Shown: in pieces, positions 1 through 9,989 of the stretch
Numbering within the stretch: position 1 is the stretch's first letter
How the letters are laid out: each line of letters opens with the position of its first letter
Source: Cotesia glomerata
Lineage: Eukaryota > Arthropoda > Insecta > Hymenoptera > Braconidae
Reading direction: 5' to 3'
Length of the DNA: 64,000 nucleotides
Assembly: GCF_020080835.1 (NCBI RefSeq)
Contig: NC_058165.1
Coordinates: 13,885,961 to 13,949,960 of the forward strand
Position numbers and translations under genes: made by a program
The notes under the pieces: generated by a model
Database searches by the model: none
The model's input: the letters and a program-made list of their open reading frames with translations, nothing else
What the model was told of the DNA's origin: nothing

Positions 1-235
1 CAGTGGATCAGGAGCCAGCCACTTCGGGCCTTGATCAGGAAGTACGCAGTGAGTGTTAGAGATCGGAATCTTCACCGCTCCGAGCGAGTCTAGTCCGTCC
101 GTGTATTCCGGGACTGGCTAAGTGTCGGCTAGGCCTCAGGGAACTGGGGTAGGAGTACTATCTCCGAGGGTACACCCGTTCCTAGTTATGACAACCCGCT
201 CCGCTCCGTACGATGCGCTGGTAAATCACAAAAGA

Positions 236-1591
236 ATGAGTAATTTAATGGAAACTAACATTAGTGAAAACGGGCCGCATGCCCAACAAGCAGCGATTGA
301 AGCAAGCGCTGAAATGAAGAGAACGCAAGCGCTGGAACGCCTGGAAGAGTTGACAAATGAGTTAAATAATCTCGTCCAGTCAAAAGTCAATATCCACAAG
401 GAGATCGAGACCAAGGCGACTAGTGTAACTAACGCCCTTCGAAGGTACAAAAAACTGGATGAAGAATGGCGATTAGCATCGCGACGCAGTCCTCGTGCTA
501 CACTGGGGCAAACCAAACAAGTTGTTGTTGTAACTGACGAGACAATGGATACCGGAGCCGAAGGTGACGGTGAGTCGGTCATTGAAGACGAACGAGAAAC
601 TGCCATGAAGACTGGAAAGAGGAAAGATCGGACCTCTCCAGACCCAACGTGCAGCCAAGCCACCAAGAGGAAGGACCTGAGAAAAAGCCCTCCGCAAAGA
701 GCAATAATGCAAAGTGACGAACGGACAAAAGCGTCTGCTTGGCAGAAAGTCCAGTCCAAGAGAGAGCAACGAAGGCAAAGGTCAGAGCAGCTCCCAAATC
801 AACTGCCCAAGGAGCCCCGTCCTGAACCTAAACGGAAGAAACCGCGCAAGTGGATCAGGCCAGACGCACTGATCATCCGCCCAGTTGAGCCGGCGAAGTA
901 CGCTGAGATTTTGCGTAAAATAAAGAAGGATGTCTCTGAAGAGCAGGTCCGTACTACGGTGGATAAGATCCACAAAACTAGGGCCGGAAACATGCTGATT
1001 ACGCTCTCTAGGAAGAGCTCCGATAAAGGCCAAGCCCTACAGAAAACCATCGAGGGCATCCTACAAGAAGAGGCCAAAGTGATCTGCAAAGGTCCACAGG
1101 AAGACGTCGAAATCCGGGACCTTGATGATACTACAACCAGGGAGGACATTCAAGCCGCCTTGCATATGGCAACCGGAGAATCTTGCGAGGTATCGCTAGA
1201 GGCAATTAAGATCCGTAAGGCCTACAGAGGTACTCAGACTGCCGTAGTGACTCTACCAGCAGCTGCAGCGCGGAAGATATTGGAAGGAAGCGGTAAAATA
1301 CGGATCGGCTGGGTCAACTGCTGAATTAGAGCCACGAGAAGACCAACCCAATGTTTCAAGTGCTGGCACTTCGGGCATCATGGATCTCAGTGCAAAAGTA
1401 GCGTAGACCGATCCAAGCTTTGCATCAGGTGCGGACAAGAAGGGCACAAAATCGCGGACTGTAAAAACCCAGCCAAATGTGCACTATGCGCTGAAAATCC
1501 AAGTGCAAAGGACTCCGCCCACTGTGCCGGCAATCACAAATGCCCGGTATTCCAAGAGGCGCTTCAGAGGATGACAAACCAAAGAACATGA
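236..1591 (+). pseudogene. ORF1 (gag-like, CCHC zinc knuckles) of copy A, one nonsense codon
   Basis: RNA-binding ORF1 protein expected to coat element RNA. I chose ATG 236 (MSNLMETN) because the intact homologue in copy C starts at the matching ATG and then has the same length, 451 codons. The open frame extends upstream to 122, but that stretch aligns with 5' UTR. The N-terminal half is charged and Lys/Gln rich with probable coiled coil (residues 25-75). The C-terminal third holds three knuckles (CFKCWHFGHHGSQC; CIRCGQEGHKIADC; CALC...C). A TGA at 1322-1324 replaces the Arg codon found in copy C, just before the first knuckle, so the natural product would lose all knuckles. The stop TGA overlaps the ORF2 start as ATGA at 1588-1591. 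Confidence 0.85.
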
Positions 1592-4562
1592 AGATACTAC
1601 AGCTCAACCTCAACCATTGTGAGGCTGCGCAAGACCTGCTCATGCAGACTGTGCGCGATCATGAGCTAGACTTAGTACTAATAGCAGAGCCATACAGGCA
1701 CCTGAGTACCCAACCATGGGAAACCGACTGCACCACAAAAGCTGTCATATGGTCCTGCGGCAAGCTCCCCTTCCAGAGTATCGTTAACAATGGCAGCGCC
1801 GGCTTTGTAGCAGCATCGGTAGATGGCATCCGTTTTTACAGCTGCTACGCACCACCTAGCCTCACTATTGTTGAATTCATGGATTTTCTGGATCGACTGA
1901 CGGAGGACGCGAAGCAGTACTACCCAGTGGCAATAGCTGGGGACTTCAACGCCTGGGCAGTGGATTGGGGCAGCAAACACACCAACGCTCGGGGTAAAGA
2001 ACTACTAGAAGCTTTTTCTACGTTAGACGTAGTGTTGTTGAACAGTGGCGATGCGCCGACGTACACTAAAGGCGACGCAAGTTCTATTGTGGATCTTACT
2101 TTTGTCAGCAGCAGCCTCATCAGAGGAAACTACGACTGGAAAGTGATGGAGACCTACACGGCCAGCGATCACAACGCGATTCTCTGGGAAGTATCAAAGG
2201 ACCCGAATCCTAGAAGACCGGCTAAGAAACTTGACATCGTTGGGTGGAAGCTGAAATCCTTTGACCCAAGTGCACTAGCAGCTGCCCTAAATAGTGAACC
2301 GCTTACTACTGGATCTGCAGAAGGAATGACCAAGGAGTTGATAAAGAGAGTGTCCCAGGCTTGCGACACCTGCATGCCCCGTAAACGAGGCATGAACCAA
2401 AGACCTTCGGTGCACTGGTGGAACGACCACATCAGCTTCCTACGGAAAGAGTGTTTCAAGAAAAGAAGAATATCTCAGCGTGGTTATCGGCGGCATGACT
2501 CAGCGGAACTAGTCGCAGAATACAAGAAAGCTCGTCGAGACTTAAACAAAGCCATCAAGGATAGCAAGAAGAACTGCTGGAAAGAGCTAATCAACGAGGT
2601 GGACAAAGACTTGTGGGGCAGACCTTACAAGGTAGTCATGGCAAACTTGAAATACCAGCCAATGCCGTCTCCTACGTGTCCTCAACTCCTACAGAAGATC
2701 GTGACTGCACTGTTTCCACGACAGCGCGTTTTCAACTACCTGTTGACACAAGACGAACTGAATGATATCCCACCTGTGACGAAAGAAGAACTGATGGAAG
2801 CTTGTAACCGCGTCGGGAATAATAAAGCGCCGGGATTGGACGGAATCCCTAATATTGCCTTGAAAACATCTATTAAAGCAGCGCCAGCGTTATTCCTCGA
2901 TGTCTACAACATCTGCTTGAAGGAAGGGATTTTTCCTCGGAAGTGGAAACAACAACGGCTGGTACTACTTCCTAAAGGAAAAAGCCACCGGAAGAACCGT
3001 CATCTTATCGTCCACTCTGCATGTTGGATACAGCCGGTAAGATACTCGAACGTATAATCCACCAAAGGATAGAAGCAGTTGTCGATCCACTATTAGCAGA
3101 CAATCAGTACGGATTTCGAAAAGGACGATCAACCCTGGACGCAATCAACCTGGTTGTCGGTATAGCCAAAGACGCAATCGCCGGTACCAGATGGAAGGGT
3201 GGAACGAAGAAATATTGTCTGGTGGCAACCCTAGACATCAAAAATGCCTTCAACTCCGCCAACTGGGATCGCATCATGCAAGCTCTTCAAGAGATGAACG
3301 TACCAGGATATCTACGAAGGATAGTCGCTAGCTACTTCACGAATAGAGTCCTTAGATATGACACGAAGAATGGTCCAAAGGAGTATGATGTTACTGGAGG
3401 CGTCCCGCAGGGTTCTGTTCTCGGTCCACTTCTCTGGAATATCATGTACAACGGATTGCTGAGACTGAAACTACCAAGAAATGTCAAACTGGTAGCGTAC
3501 GCGGACGACGTAGCCGTAGTAATCGTCGCCAAGCATATTGATGAGATAAATCATATGTTCACGATCACCTTTGAGCGAATTAACCAGTGGATGGACACAG
3601 TAAACCTACAACTGGCTAAACAGAAGACCGAGGCTGTACTTATCACTAGCAGAAAAGTGGTGGAAACGATCAATTTAAACGTCGGAGACCAAGAAATCAC
3701 ATCCCAACCATTCATTCGATATCTGGGAGTGATGCTCGATTCCCGACTTAACTTCAAACAACAAGTTGAACACGTGACCACCAAAGCATCAGCAGTAGTG
3801 GCTAACCTAGTACGATTGATGCCCAACATCGGTGGCCCGAAGCAGACAAGGAGGTTATTGCTATCATCAGTAGTTACATCGGTCCTCACGTATGGTATAT
3901 CCATTTGGTCCGACGCACTTGAGACCCAAGAATCATGGAGGAAAGCATGTCCGGTTTACCGACTGAGCGCGCTAAGAGCCAGCGCCTTCCGAACAATATC
4001 AGAGGAAGCAGTGTGCGTCATTTCTGGAACTCTGCCGCTTAGAGTCTTAGCTAAAGAAAGACGGGCCCTTTACCATCGAAAGAGGTCAACTACACTGAGC
4101 GCTGAAGAACTAAGAACAGAAGAACGGCAGCACAGCATCTCGCGATGGCAACTTGAGTGGGACGCCGCAGCAAAAGGAAGATAGACACACCGCCTCATAC
4201 CAAAGATCGACGTTTGGCTGAGCCGAAACCATGGTGAAGTCAACCATTACCTAACGCAGATGTTGTCAGGACATGGGTGCTTTCGAGAGTATCTGCACCG
4301 CTTTAAGCACGACGATTCTCCGGAGTGCCCGTCTTGTCCAGGGGTTATTGAGGACGCAAGGCACGTTTTCTTTGTGTGTCCACGTTTCGATCCTCAGCGT
4401 GAGGAGTTAGAGAGGATCCTGAACTAGAGAATTCAACCAGAGACAATAGTAGATGCAATATTGTCGAATCAAACTGCTTGGAACGCTACAAGCACTTTTG
4501 CCACAGAAGTGCTTACAGAGCTGCGTTCCATTGAAAGAAAAAGAGCAAATGACAGAAACTAG
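1588..4562 (+). pseudogene. ORF2 (endonuclease-reverse transcriptase) of copy A, broken
   Basis: Polyprotein with an N-terminal APE-type endonuclease (LNLNHC at the start, AEPY, AGDFNAWAVDW, TASDHNAI) that nicks target DNA, a central reverse transcriptase (KAPGLDGIP, FRKGRSTLDA, GGVPQGSVLGP, catalytic AYADDVA near 3500) and a C-terminal Cys/His finger (CPSCPG...H...C near 4327-4380). It is broken by a 1-nt loss near 2983-2990, just before the RT fingers, which shifts the frame from the 1588 frame to the 3021-4184 frame. It also carries TAG at 4182-4184, where copies C and D have Trp, and a further TAG near 4425. Start ATG 1588 overlaps the ORF1 stop. The RT core itself is otherwise well preserved, so the decay looks recent. 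Confidence 0.87.
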
Positions 4563-4817
4563 AAGGAAGGAAAAATAACACCTTAGCCACCAGAAGGAAT
4601 AGCGGTAGCTGGATCCTCCCCTCACGAAGTAATGCCTGACGGCGGTTTCCATGAGGAATTAGAGGAAAGAAGAAAAGGGGTTTAGGGTTTAGTGGGTAGG
4701 GGCGTTAGGGTCGAGTTTTAGTATGACACTGCGTCGAGTCGCCACATATCCAGGCCAAACAACTATGCCTGGAATCCGTAAAGGGATTCCCCCCCCTAAG
4801 AGAAAAAACATACATAC
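4563..4817 (+). repeat. 3' UTR and ACAT tail of copy A
   Basis: The 3' UTR is closely shared with copies C and D. It carries a G-rich block (GGGTTTAGGGTTTAGTGGG near 4678) and an inverted repeat GGAATCC...GGATTCC at about 4771-4790, just before the oligo-A. The tail is A6 followed by CATACATAC, then element B starts. It is much shorter than the tails of B and C. Confidence 0.75.
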
Positions 4818-5152
4818 CCCGTGTCGGGCTTGCTGGGTCCCGCATCGGGCGCCTTCTCAGGTGGCGGATAGGGGAATGCCCGGCATATCTGCACGTCAGA
4901 TGCGTCGGGTACCGAGGAAACAGAATACTCGGGGTGGACCAAAACCTAGCAAAAGATGATATGGAAATGTCAGAAGATTTTCAAACATCGTTTACAGTAC
5001 AGAGGATGGATACCTCAGTGCCGGCGAGGGAAAGCGTGCAAACGGGCCTAAACTCGTCGTTATCATGCGACCGTTTGAACAGTGGAGTAGACCCCATGGC
5101 TCTGCTGTCTAGCAATGCTAGCAAGGTTACAGGGAGTACGAAATCAGCCTAA

Positions 5153-6436
5153 ATGGCAGAGAACGGACAGCTGAGCAACATTCCTTCAAAAAGTGAAGGA
5201 CCTTTTGCTCCTGCCACTAATCAAACCCACCGAGGAAGAATGAACTCTCTACCGACCGTCACCGGCCAACAGTCACCAATGGAGAGGCTCGGCAACAAGA
5301 TTGATGAGTTAGCCGACTTCATAAAAGACAAAAAGAATCTCCACCATGAGATAAGAAAATTGGTTTCGTCTATTAGTACGGCATATAGGCTGGCCAACAA
5401 ATCACCAACGAAGTCGGCGTCAACGACTCAAACATCTCCGAGTCTGAACAAAAAATCACAGCCACCTCTGACCACTTCTAAGAAATTACCACAGCAAGGA
5501 GATGGCAACAAGAAGAGGCCGCTGTCCACGCCCAGCCCTTCCTCAGATATTGACAAGCCAGCACAGAAAAAGACAGCCCGGGATGATACATGGACCAAAG
5601 TGACTCGGCAAAACAAGAAAAAGAAAGAACAGGAGCCAGTGACTCAAACTGCTACAGCCCAAGACCAGCCAAACAGCGGTGGCTCCAAGAAACCAAGGAG
5701 GAAGAAGACAAGAACTAAAGCTGTCCTAGTCCAACCAGCTGAAGGGCGAACATACGCCGATCTCCTGAAGGAAATCAAGGCCAAGGTAAGCCCTGTCGAG
5801 ACGGGCGTAGACATAAGGTCTATTAAAAAGACGAAACACGGAGGCGTTCTCCTTGAAATGGCTCGAAAGACCGAAGACAGCAAGGCATTCACCGATGCAG
5901 TAAGGGCAGCCACTGCAAACATCGGCACAGTCAAGACGCTAACACCAACAACAACGATCGAGATCCTCGACTTAGATGAAATCTCTACCGAGAGCGAAGT
6001 CCGTGAAGCACTCAAACGTGAATTCACTGACAACCTGGAGGTCAAACGGGTAAATTTGACAAAACCCACACCACGAGGTAATCGGGCAGCCTTCTGCGAA
6101 CTAGACGAGCCCAGTGCGATTAAGGCCCTTGACAAGGCCCGTATACGGATCGGTTTGGTGAACTGTCGTATACTCCCAGTAGTAAAAGTAACACGTTGTT
6201 TTAAATGTCTTGGTTATGGACACCAAACACGTCAGTGTGCAGGACCAGACAGAAGCAGGTGCTGCTACAAATGTGGCGGAGAGAACCACAAGGCCGTAAA
6301 CTGCACGGAGAAGTTAAAATGCTTCCTTTGTGCTTCGGACAAAGATGCCCAGGATAGTCTATGCCATATTTCTGGCACTGGAGCGTGTAAGGCATTCCGC
6401 AAAGCACTTGCAGAAGCCATGAAAGGTCAGAAATGA
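5153..6436 (+). CDS. ORF1 (gag-like, CCHC zinc knuckles) of element B
   Basis: Open frame of 427 aa. Residues 1-90 are polar; a segment around residues 45-75 (MERLGNKIDELADFIKDKKN) could form a coiled coil; a basic Lys/Gln-rich middle follows; the C-terminus has three knuckles (CFKCLGYGHQTRQC, CYKCGGENHKAVNC, CFLC...C). The role expected from the family is RNA binding and particle assembly. The same frame is open upstream from ATG 4961 but is cut by TAA 5150-5152, immediately followed by ATG 5153 (TAAATGG). Either the true ORF1 starts at 4961 and carries a nonsense codon, or 5153 is a genuine start after an upstream ORF. The end overlaps ORF2 as ATGA at 6433-6436. Confidence 0.8.
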   Translation: MAENGQLSNIPSKSEGPFAPATNQTHRGRMNSLPTVTGQQSPMERLGNKIDELADFIKDKKNLHHEIRKLVSSISTAYRLANKSPTKSASTTQTSPSLNKKSQPPLTTSKKLPQQGDGNKKRPLSTPSPSSDIDKPAQKKTARDDTWTKVTRQNKKKKEQEPVTQTATAQDQPNSGGSKKPRRKKTRTKAVLVQPAEGRTYADLLKEIKAKVSPVETGVDIRSIKKTKHGGVLLEMARKTEDSKAFTDAVRAATANIGTVKTLTPTTTIEILDLDEISTESEVREALKREFTDNLEVKRVNLTKPTPRGNRAAFCELDEPSAIKALDKARIRIGLVNCRILPVVKVTRCFKCLGYGHQTRQCAGPDRSRCCYKCGGENHKAVNCTEKLKCFLCASDKDAQDSLCHISGTGACKAFRKALAEAMKGQK

Positions 6437-9128
6437 CACGCATACTACAAGGCAACCTGAATAGGTGCGCCTTGGCGCAAAACCTGCTGCGCCAGCGTGT
6501 TTTCGAAGATAAAATTGACGTCTGCTTTATTTGCGAGCAATATCTAAACATCGAAGGTAAAACATGGTTCGCAGACGAAACGGGCACGGCAGCAATTTGG
6601 ATTGTGAACACAAAGAACGTTACCGTCAACAACAGCGGAGGTGGAGCAGGTTTTGTCTGGATTCAAACCCCCACAACCTACTTCATGAGCGTCTATCTCT
6701 CACCTAACGAAGGGATTAGTGTGTTCCGACAGAAACTCGCAAATATAGAAGATGCGGTCACTAAGTTCGACGGCGAAGTTATCGTAGCCGGAGACTTCAA
6801 CGCTAAATCGGCTGAGTGGGGCGCTGCTTTCTCCGACATCAGAGGAAACGAGGTCGCTGACGTCGTGGCTAGACTCGACCTCATAGTGCTGAACACCAGG
6901 AGCACCACGACCTTTAGAAGACCAGGGTACCAAGAATCCATTCTCGACATCTCATTGGCGACTCCAAGGACTGCCAACATTATTGAAGACTGGACAGTAT
7001 CCGAAGAATACAGTGGCAGTGATCACCAGTTTGTGACATTCAGCGTTGGATTGGCATTTGCTCCGGTTTCACAACGCGACGTTTCTAAGCGGAAGTGGAA
7101 TGCCAAAAGGCTTGATCGAGAGGCATTGCAAGCTTCACTCGCACGAAGCTGGTCTATTCTCCAGAACAACCCGACACCGGATTACCCCTCTAGGGTAAAG
7201 CCTACCAAATTGTCGCCAAACGACTTGGAAAGGTTTCACCAGAGGCGCCGAAATCTCCTGCCTCGATGGAGAGCATTGTAACGGAGCTTTTCCCCAAACA
7301 CCCACCGCGGGAGAAGAAACACTACACTAAGAACAGCGAAGTAACACCCTTCACAACTAAGGAATTACAAGACGCGGCCAAGTCACTCAAAACAGGAAAG
7401 GCACCTGGACGTGATGGCATCCCGGCATCGGTGATCAAAACTGTAGCCCTGGAATACCCAGACATACTCCTGAACACCTACAACGCATGATTGGCAACTG
7501 GCACGTTTCCCGTGGTCTGGAAACGGCAGAGATTGGTTCTCTTAGACAAAGGTAAGGGAACCCCCATAACACCTTCGTCGTTTAGACCACTCTGTATGCT
7601 GGACATTGCTGGAAAACTGCTCGAGAAGCTCATACAAGGGAGACTTCGCAATGACATAGACCGTGCTGGAGGTTTTGCCGCAAACCAACACGGCTTCCGG
7701 AAAGGACGTTCAACAGTCGGCGCGATCTAGAAAGTCGTAGCGACAGCGAGAGAAGCATGGACTGGTGGCCTCAAAGCCCGCAAGGTTTTTCTTGTCCTCA
7801 CGCTAGACATTAGAAATGTCTTTAACAGCGCAAATTGGAGAGATATTTTGGACGCCCTGGAGCACAGATTTGACGTGGAGCCGGAGAATCTGGCACTTGT
7901 CGACAACTACCTTGACGAGAGAAAGCTGATAGCAGAAACCACGGAAGGTCCACAAGAATACGCCATAACGGCTGGCGTGCCGCAAGGCTCAATAATGGGG
8001 CCCGATCTATGGAACGCGGACTACGACGAGCTTCTGGAAATCCCGTTGCCAAAGCAAGTGGAGCTAACGGGCTTTGCAGACGACGTCGCAGCCACGATAA
8101 TAGTAGACAGCGTAGAGGAGGCCGAACTACTCGTTTGGGAAACCATTGATGCTGTCGAGACTTGGCTCGATAAACACCACCTGAAACTCGCAAAACACAA
8201 AACCGAGATGGTCCTTCTGACTCGCCAAAAATGGTTCCCAAAACCATTTGCTGTGGACATGGGAGGAATAACGCTAACGTCAACAAGGGCCCTGCGCTAT
8301 CTGGGGGTAATGATAGACGAGAAACTATCTTTCCGCGAACACCTCGATAGTGCATGCCAGAAAGCCAGCAAGACGGTGTCTAGCCTAGCAAGAATTATGA
8401 CGAATACTATGGGACCAAGAACCAAAAAGAGGAGAGTCCTTCTGGAAGCAGTCCATTCGGTACTGCTTTATGGAGCGGAAATATGGGCAGATATATTAAA
8501 GCAGAAAACCTATCGGCGGAAAATGGCAGCAGTGCAGCGGCGATGTGCTCTCAGAGTTGCCCGCGCCTACCGCACGGTTTCCGAAGCGGCTGTATTGGTC
8601 ATTGCGGGAGCTGCGCCCATCGACCTATTAGCGTTCGAGAGAGCAAGACTCTACGACGCTAAAATCAGTGGCGAAAACATGAAGGAGGCAAAAACGAGGA
8701 TAAAAACGGAAACGTAGCAAGAGTGGCAGGACCGATGGACGTTGGAAGAGACAGGCAGATGGACAGCGCGACTGATCCCAAACATCAACGTCTGGCTTTC
8801 TCGGAAGCACGGGGACACGGACTTCTTTCTGACCCAGCTACTGACGGGACATGGGCAGTTCAATGCCTATCTATTCAAGATGAGTTTGCACAGCACACCA
8901 ACGTGCAAATACTGTCCAGACAAAATTGACAACGCCGAGCACACGTTTTTCGAGTGTGATCGATGGAAGGACGATAGAATCTGCACCGAAGAAACAATGG
9001 GCACCGCGCTCTCCCCTGGGAGCATGGTAACCTGCATGATCAAAAAAGAAGAAAACTGGACAGCTGTAGTAGCCTACGCGCAGCGTCTCTTGAAAGAAAA
9101 ACCGCAGAAAGGGATTAGAAACCAGTAA
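6433..9128 (+). pseudogene. ORF2 (endonuclease-reverse transcriptase) of element B, broken
   Basis: The endonuclease domain (6433 to about 7080) keeps QGNLNRC, CEQYL, AGDFNAKSAEWG and SGSDHQFV. The RT frame runs from about 7266 and contains GKAPGRDGIP, NQHGFRKGRSTVGA, AGVPQGSIMGP and the catalytic box FADDVAA near 8074. The C-terminus has a Cys/His finger (CKYCPDKIDNAEHTFFEC). Compared with family 1, about 100 codons of the linker between endonuclease and RT are missing near 7210-7265, with a frame change there. Nonsense codons follow at 7488-7490 (TGA), 7728-7730 (TAG) and 8715-8717 (TAG), all in one frame. Start ATG 6433 overlaps the ORF1 stop. The element is therefore inactive, although motif residues survive. 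Confidence 0.86.
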
Positions 9129-9361
9129 TAACAAGAAGTAGGTGTCGTGAGGCACAACATGGACTGGATTGAAGTAATGCTAACGCAGTCCTGATCCAGT
9201 CTTCCCTGTAACATATATAGGGAAACGAGAGAGGAGGATGTTTAGTCGGTATTGTTGCAAAATAATATTGTCTTCTGAGTCCGACATACCCAGGCACCAA
9301 CACCTAGTCTTGGCAACAACACCAAGTCCTGGCATACGTAAACGTATTTTACGTCCTCTAT

Positions 9362-9446
9362 AAAAAAAAAAAAAAAAAAAAAAAAAACATACATACATAC
9401 ATACATACATACATACATACATACATACATACATACATACATACAT
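9362..9446 (+). repeat. Poly-A plus (CATA)n microsatellite between B and C
   Basis: Twenty-six A residues followed by about 14.5 CATA units, ending where the 5' UTR of copy C begins (CTCGGGGCAGAAG). Cys/Val/Tyr-type open frames across this tract are repeat artefacts. Confidence 0.95.
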
Positions 9447-9989
9447 CTCGGGGCAGAAGAGATACTGCTACCGGGCGCGTCTCCCCGAGCGGATGGGAGA
9501 ACGCTCGCTGTCCTTGGATGACACTTAATCTCTTAGTTGATGAGGTACAGCGGGTAGGAGCCAAGCAAAATAACCAAACAAAATACGCTCCCGTGGACAA
9601 AACTCCCCTTTAATGGGTTGGTCGCACTAACTGACCTAACAAGACGATCGTTCCCTGCTGTGACCCACTGGGAGTGACCGGAACCTCGTGTCGTAGTTTC
9701 CGACGATGCAGGCCACGGCTGATGTGAGCTTGCTCTGCCGAGGTGTAAGTTGCAGCAGTGGATCAGGAGCCAGCCACTTCGGGCCTTGATCAGGAAGTAC
9801 GCAGTGAGTGTTAGAGATCGGAATCTTCACCGCTCCGAGCGAGTCTAGTCCGTCCGTGTATTCCGGGGCTGGCTAAGTGTCGGCTAGGCCTCAGGGAACT
9901 GGGGTAGGAGTACTATCTCCAAGGGTACACCCGTTCCTAGTTATGACAACCCGCTCCACTCCGTACGATGCGCTGGTGAATTTAAAAGT
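9447..9989 (+). promoter_or_regulatory. 5' UTR / internal promoter region of copy C
   Basis: GC-richer leader of 543 bp, shared almost base for base with positions 1-235 of the window from 9753 on. R1-clade elements are transcribed from promoters inside the 5' UTR (established knowledge). I see no TATA box, and the conserved CCGTCCGTGTATTCCGGG block is only a candidate element. Confidence 0.5.

Larger units (their letters stand above)
1..4817 (+). mobile_element. R1-clade-like non-LTR retrotransposon, copy A (family 1), 5' end outside window
   Basis: Two-ORF non-LTR retrotransposon: CCHC gag-like ORF1 (236-1591), then endonuclease plus reverse transcriptase ORF2 (1588-4562), a 3' UTR, a short oligo-A and two ACAT units at 4802-4817. 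Positions 1-235 match the 5' UTR of copy C at 9753-9989, so roughly 300 bp of its 5' end lie left of the window. ORF organisation, three zinc knuckles and a C-terminal CCHC-type finger are those of the R1 clade (established knowledge). The next element, B, begins directly after the two ACAT units. Several nonsense codons and one frameshift make this copy non-autonomous. Confidence 0.88.
4818..9446 (+). mobile_element. R1-clade-like non-LTR retrotransposon B (family 2) with long (CATA)n tail
   Basis: Second, clearly diverged family with the same architecture as A and C: a short GC-rich 5' UTR starting CCCGTGTCGGG right at the ACAT tail of copy A, ORF1 with knuckles (5153-6436, or from 4961), ORF2 (6433-9128), a 3' UTR, a 26-nt A run (9362-9387) and (CATA)n from 9388 to 9446. 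Copy C starts from the end of that microsatellite. Because A, B and C share orientation and microsatellite junctions, B probably landed in the microsatellite next to A, or A and C landed beside B. ORF2 is degraded, with an internal deletion and three nonsense codons. Confidence 0.85.

Noticed and set aside
226..1149. Minus-strand open frames across ORF1 of copy A
   Set aside because: Shadows of the Lys/Glu-rich plus-strand gene (Ser/Leu/Phe-rich translations); the same shadows recur antisense to the other ORF1 copies.
9388..9446. CRISPR-like or regulatory tandem array
   Set aside because: Simple CATA microsatellite; no spacers. No CRISPR structure anywhere in the window.
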